Source of the DNA: Treponema sp.
GTDB taxonomy: Bacteria > Spirochaetota > Spirochaetia > Treponematales > Treponemataceae
DNA: 7,715 bases
Direction of reading: 5' to 3'
Assembly (NCBI GenBank): GCA_012799545.1
Contig: JAAZLA010000113.1
Coordinates: 1-7,715 of the forward strand
Part shown: positions 5,539 through 7,715 of the stretch, in pieces
Layout of the letters: each line of letters opens with the position of its first letter
Position numbering within the stretch: the stretch's first letter is position 1
Program-made: the position numbers and the translations under genes
The notes under the pieces: generated by a model
Databases searched by the model: none
The model's input: only the letters and a program-made list of their open reading frames with translations
What the model was told of the DNA's origin: nothing

Positions 5539-6286
5539 CTTGTTCTCCTATGTATATTTGCTCAATCATTTTCTCGTCTTCTTTGCTTAAACAACCCTCA
5601 GATCGCGCCTTTGCTATAAGGTCTGGCCTGTTTTTCAGTGTTTTTATAAGCCGCATTTTTTGTCGCCACTGGGCGATATTTTTATGATGCCCCGAAAGTA
5701 AGACTTCTGGGACCCTCATATCATTAAACACTTCTGGCCGTGTATACTGCGGATACTCAAGAAGATTGTTTGTATAACTTTCTTCCTCAAGCGATTCTTG
5801 GCGTATCACTCCGTCGACGAGTCTATAGACTGCATCGATAAGGACGTTTGCCGCCACTTCTCCGCTTGAAAGCACATAATCACCAATCGAAATTTCGTCA
5901 TCTACATAGCTGTCGATAATTCTTTGGTCTATGCCCTCGTATCTGCCACAAAGAATCACAAGGTTTTTTTCTTTGCTCAATTCCTTTGCATAGTTTTGAG
6001 TGAATGGTTTTCCACTCGGCGTCATATATATAACGCGTTTTTTTCGTAGCTTTAGTGAATAAAGCGCTTTTTCGATGGGTTCTGCAAGCAATAATTGACC
6101 TGCACCGCCACCATAGGGACTGTCATCACATGTTTTATGTGCATCAAGGGCAAAATCCCTTATGTTTACAAGATCGTAGGCAATGATTTCCTTTTGAACC
6201 GCCTTTGCCATGATTGAGCTGGTAAAAAAGGCTCGTGGTATCTCGGGAAATAAGGTCAGCACATGAAATTTTATAGAATAGGCCAT
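5516..6286 (-). CDS. trmD: tRNA (guanine37-N1)-methyltransferase
   Basis: TrmD transfers a methyl group from S-adenosylmethionine to N1 of G37 in tRNAs, which prevents +1 frameshifting. The 256-residue length is normal. Trefoil-knot segments are present: the YGGGAG loop (58-63), YMTPSGKPF (87-95), LCGRYEGID (112-120) and SIGDYVLSSGE (133-143). EYPQYTRP (177-184) and the C-terminal LLSGHH...W segment follow. The arginine equivalent to E. coli R154 is present (R155). The aspartate of the usual ED/DD-S-F catalytic motif (D169 in E. coli) appears to be glutamate here (E169 in EEESY), in a loop one residue shorter than usual. AGGAG seven bases before the ATG supports the start. The gene begins 14 bases after rimM. 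Confidence 0.97.
   Translation of the reverse strand: MAYSIKFHVLTLFPEIPRAFFTSSIMAKAVQKEIIAYDLVNIRDFALDAHKTCDDSPYGGGAGQLLLAEPIEKALYSLKLRKKRVIYMTPSGKPFTQNYAKELSKEKNLVILCGRYEGIDQRIIDSYVDDEISIGDYVLSSGEVAANVLIDAVYRLVDGVIRQESLEEESYTNNLLEYPQYTRPEVFNDMRVPEVLLSGHHKNIAQWRQKMRLIKTLKNRPDLIAKARSEGCLSKEDEKMIEQIYIGEQDGPNKNN
5545..5549 (-). promoter_or_regulatory. Ribosome binding site of rplS inside trmD
   Basis: AGGAG on the minus strand lies six bases before the rplS ATG at 5538 and is part of the trmD coding sequence. It fixes the rplS start and the 23-base overlap of the two genes. Confidence 0.8.
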
Positions 6287-6300
6287 GTATAACTCCTGGT

Positions 6301-6945
6301 TTATTCCAAAATCCAGAGGTGCATCAGTTGAACTTCTTTTTTTGCAATATCTACCGTTCCGATAAATTCTTTACGAAAGGGTATAAATACCTTTTGCGTT
6401 TTTTCAGTATCCTTTGGTTTTTGCATTAAAAGGTTCACACTTTCGGTTAAGGCAACTTCTAAAAGCTGACCCGAACCGCCTTCCACTACGTCTGTGATGT
6501 ACCCAACAAGTATGGGGGTATTTCTATCCAGTTCCGTGGACGCATCTTTTGCATTTGCTTCGTTTGAAGGAAGATACAAAAGCGCCGACTCTTTTAAGTC
6601 TTCGACATAGTACTCATCCTCATACAGAGGGCAAGCCATATCGCGTGGCACAAGAATTTCTGAACCAACAAGTTTTTTTGCTTCTTCTTGTGACTCAATG
6701 CCATCTAATTGTAGTAAAAGAGGCGTTGCACCAAAAACAGAGAGCACTTTGAACTCTTTGCTATGGTTTTCCTTTTTTACGCGTACTTCTTTTAACGAAA
6801 AAAAATGGTCTATTTCGCCTGAAGTACTTTCGATTTTCATAGTACCCGATAAACCATGGGTCCCTCGGATAATACCAATGACCAAGTCCTTGCTTTTATT
6901 CATAGTTTTTTGCTCAGAGCTCGGTTTTTTCATGCTTTGTTTCAT
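6301..6945 (-). CDS. rimM: Ribosome maturation factor RimM
   Basis: RimM helps mature the 3' part of 16S rRNA in the 30S subunit and binds protein S19. The N-terminal RimM barrel begins with VIGIIRGTHGLSG (22-34) and continues to the segment GIESQEEAKKLVGSEILVPR (82-101). The PRC-type barrel begins at EYYVEDL (111-117) and ends with VFIPFRKEF and the VDI...V strand. At 214 residues it is longer than average, because of a polar insert at about 126-143 in the second domain and extra N-terminal residues. The ATG at 6945 overlaps the khpA stop codon as TAATG but has no clear Shine-Dalgarno site. M15 (ATG at 6903), just before the conserved barrel, is an alternative start. Confidence 0.95.
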   Translation of the reverse strand: MKQSMKKPSSEQKTMNKSKDLVIGIIRGTHGLSGTMKIESTSGEIDHFFSLKEVRVKKENHSKEFKVLSVFGATPLLLQLDGIESQEEAKKLVGSEILVPRDMACPLYEDEYYVEDLKESALLYLPSNEANAKDASTELDRNTPILVGYITDVVEGGSGQLLEVALTESVNLLMQKPKDTEKTQKVFIPFRKEFIGTVDIAKKEVQLMHLWILE

Positions 6946-7178
6946 TAGTCAAGGATTTCAAGGCTGTATCTTCTCCCTTCTTTTGAAGAAGAAGCACTGA
7001 GCAAGGTACGTAGGGCCTTTGCGATGCGTCCTTGTTTACCTATCACTTTTCCAATGTCACCAGCTGCGACTCGAAGTTCAATAACTGGACCTCGTTCGCC
7101 TTCTACTTCTTGAACTGAAACAGCACTGGGATCGCTGACCAAGGATTTTGCCATGTATTCAATAAGGTCTTTTTCCAT
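6945..7178 (-). CDS. khpA: KH-domain RNA-binding protein KhpA (YlqC family)
   Basis: This small cytoplasmic RNA-binding protein has a single type II KH domain. In other bacteria it partners with KhpB/Jag and affects cell division and post-transcriptional control. The RNA-contact loop GKVIGKQGRIA (IGKQG at its core) is intact and is followed by the helix KALRTLLSA. I set the start at the ATG at 7178 (77 residues) and not at the in-frame ATG at 7184, because AGGAG (7186-7190) is seven bases from the former but only one base from the latter. The product then begins MEKDLIEYMAKSLV, the usual family opening. The stop overlaps the rimM ATG by one base. Confidence 0.93.
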   Translation of the reverse strand: MEKDLIEYMAKSLVSDPSAVSVQEVEGERGPVIELRVAAGDIGKVIGKQGRIAKALRTLLSASSSKEGRRYSLEILD

Positions 7179-7185
7179 TCCCATA

Positions 7186-7190
7186 CTCCT
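7186..7190 (-). promoter_or_regulatory. Ribosome binding site that decides the khpA start
   Basis: AGGAG on the minus strand is followed by T and then two in-frame ATG codons, at 7184 and 7178. Only the second has normal spacing (seven bases). Confidence 0.75.
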
Positions 7191-7197
7191 TCAGTTA

Positions 7198-7446
7198 TTA
7201 TCTTACAGTAAGATTCTTTTTGTTAAAGATTTTTCGTACTGTGTCGCTTGGTTGTGCGCCAACGCTTAACCAATGTTTTGCTCGCTCTTCATTGAAAGAA
7301 ATTTGCTTTTCTTCTGTTTCAACAGGATGATAAATGCCGATTTCTTCGATGCAAGCGCCGTTTCTTGGTGCTCGTGAATCTTGTACTACGATTCGGTAGT
7401 ACGGTCGTTTTTTGGAGCCCAATTTTTTCAGTCTAATTTTTACCAC
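7198..7446 (-). CDS. rpsP: Small-subunit ribosomal protein S16
   Basis: This 82-residue 30S protein is needed for early assembly of the 5' domain of 16S rRNA. The family opening VKIRLKKLGSKKRPYYRIVV is followed by DSRAPRNGACIEEIGIYHP and the helix ERAKHWLSVGAQPSDTV. The length is normal. The start is GTG (7446), and the following codon GTA cannot initiate. A strong GGAGG site (7453-7457) lies six bases upstream. The gene is first in the block, about 20 bases from the predicted transcription start, so the mRNA leader is short and leaves no room for a large riboswitch. Confidence 0.98.
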   Translation of the reverse strand: MVKIRLKKLGSKKRPYYRIVVQDSRAPRNGACIEEIGIYHPVETEEKQISFNEERAKHWLSVGAQPSDTVRKIFNKKNLTVR

Positions 7447-7470
7447 TTCTAACCTCCAAGTGAATATTTT

Positions 7471-7499
7471 TTTATACCATAAAAAAGCCCTCTAGTCAA
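7471..7499 (-). promoter_or_regulatory. Promoter of the rpsP-khpA-rimM-trmD-rplS operon
   Basis: On the minus strand TTGACT (-35, 7494-7499) and TATAAA (-10, 7471-7476) are separated by exactly 17 bases. Each matches the sigma-70 consensus at five of six positions. A T-run lies in the spacer. The predicted start is near 7464, which gives a leader of about 18 bases. This is the strongest minus-strand promoter I see. Confidence 0.85.
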
Positions 7500-7629
7500 C
7501 CGAATGAAGGCGAGGGGTGGAGGAAGGAAAAAAAACATCGATAAAACAGCGTAAAACTTCTATTGTAATGCTGAATACTACAAGAAATCCCCTCTTTAAT
7601 TTTCTGCTTTTTTTTGTTAGGCTAGTCCC
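7500..7629. other. Divergent intergenic region between rpsP and the TatD-like gene
   Basis: The upstream part of the interval between the two divergent genes holds a purine-rich stretch on the plus strand (about 7507-7535) and a T-rich tract (about 7611-7617) just before the TatD-like start. A plus-strand promoter must lie here or overlap the rpsP promoter. TGTAAT (7564-7569) could be a -10 element but lacks a good -35. I see no RNA gene or coding frame. Confidence 0.5.
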
Positions 7630-7715
7630 ATGTTTGGAGATTCACATTTTCATCTATCCTACCTCGAAGAGCGTGGGATAGATTTATACGAACTTTTTAC
7701 GCAGCTCTATCAAAA
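7630..7715 (+). CDS. TatD-family metal-dependent hydrolase, N-terminal fragment
   Basis: Only the first 28 codons are inside the window, and the frame is open at the right edge. The peptide opens MFGDSHFHLSYLEERG. DSHFH holds the HxH metal-binding pair (H6, H8) at the end of the first strand, at the position typical of TatD-type TIM-barrel hydrolases (usually D-x-H-x-H-L). TatD proteins are metal-dependent nucleases or related hydrolases. A weak TAGG site (7618-7621) lies eight bases before the ATG. The call rests on one motif and its position, so another amidohydrolase-type family is possible. Confidence 0.65.
   Translation, partial: MFGDSHFHLSYLEERGIDLYELFTQLYQ

Noticed and set aside
6549..7000. 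Plus-strand frames of 67 and 100 codons opposite rimM
   Set aside because: Both are antisense to conserved RimM and KhpA coding sequence and have no promoter or ribosome site of their own.
7447..7470. Ribosomal-protein leader or riboswitch before rpsP
   Set aside because: The predicted leader is only about 18 bases, too short for a structured element.
7488..7516. CCCTC/GAGGG inverted repeat flanking the -35 of the rpsP promoter, considered as an operator
   Set aside because: The arms are only 5 bp with a 19-base gap and do not extend, which is easily due to chance.
7564..7569. TGTAAT as a -10 box for the TatD-like gene
   Set aside because: No acceptable -35 hexamer lies 16-18 bases upstream, so I do not list it as a promoter.
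1..7715. Mobile element, CRISPR array, toxin-antitoxin pair or defence system
   Set aside because: I saw no transposase or integrase motifs, no long direct or inverted repeats, no regularly spaced repeats, and no toxin family. The 57-codon gene with the zinc-site protein has pair-like spacing but no toxin or antitoxin features.

Overview
The window looks like part of a spirochaete chromosome, most likely Treponema or a close relative. The basis is gene order and protein style: the ribosomal run rpsP-khpA-rimM-trmD-rplS is followed, on the same strand, by a FliK-like protein, an orphan FlhB C-terminal-domain protein, an HD-GYP-type protein and a YraN-family protein. I know this arrangement from treponemes. 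The DNA is AT-rich, the genes are tightly packed, and the one tRNA has no encoded CCA. The genus is an inference from memory of gene order, not from a search.

Layout. Plus strand, left (1-1471): the tail of an unidentified upstream gene, then the permease and the ATPase of a polar amino-acid ABC importer. A strong promoter (1483-1511) and a tRNA-Leu(UAA) gene (1537-1622) follow. A hairpin with A/T flanks (1624-1659) serves as terminator for both converging transcription units.

Minus strand, right to left (7446 down to 1662): a near-consensus promoter (7471-7499) drives rpsP, khpA, rimM, trmD and rplS, which ends at a terminator hairpin (5093-5128). Next come a FliK-like gene, the FlhB C-terminal-domain paralogue, the HD-GYP-like gene, yraN, a 57-codon gene (2092-2265) and a small zinc-finger-like protein gene. 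Many junctions overlap by 1 to 23 bases, which points to translational coupling.

Plus strand, far right: the first 28 codons of a TatD-like metal-dependent hydrolase, divergent from rpsP.

The ribosomal block acts in ribosome assembly and tRNA G37 methylation. The second block mixes flagellar-export-related proteins, a probable cyclic-di-GMP-related domain protein and uncharacterised small proteins. I found no mobile element, CRISPR array or defence system. The most useful leads are a short gene easily missed by length cut-offs, an HD-GYP domain that lacks two key residues, a TrmD with a changed catalytic-loop residue, and an orphan FlhB/FliK pair.
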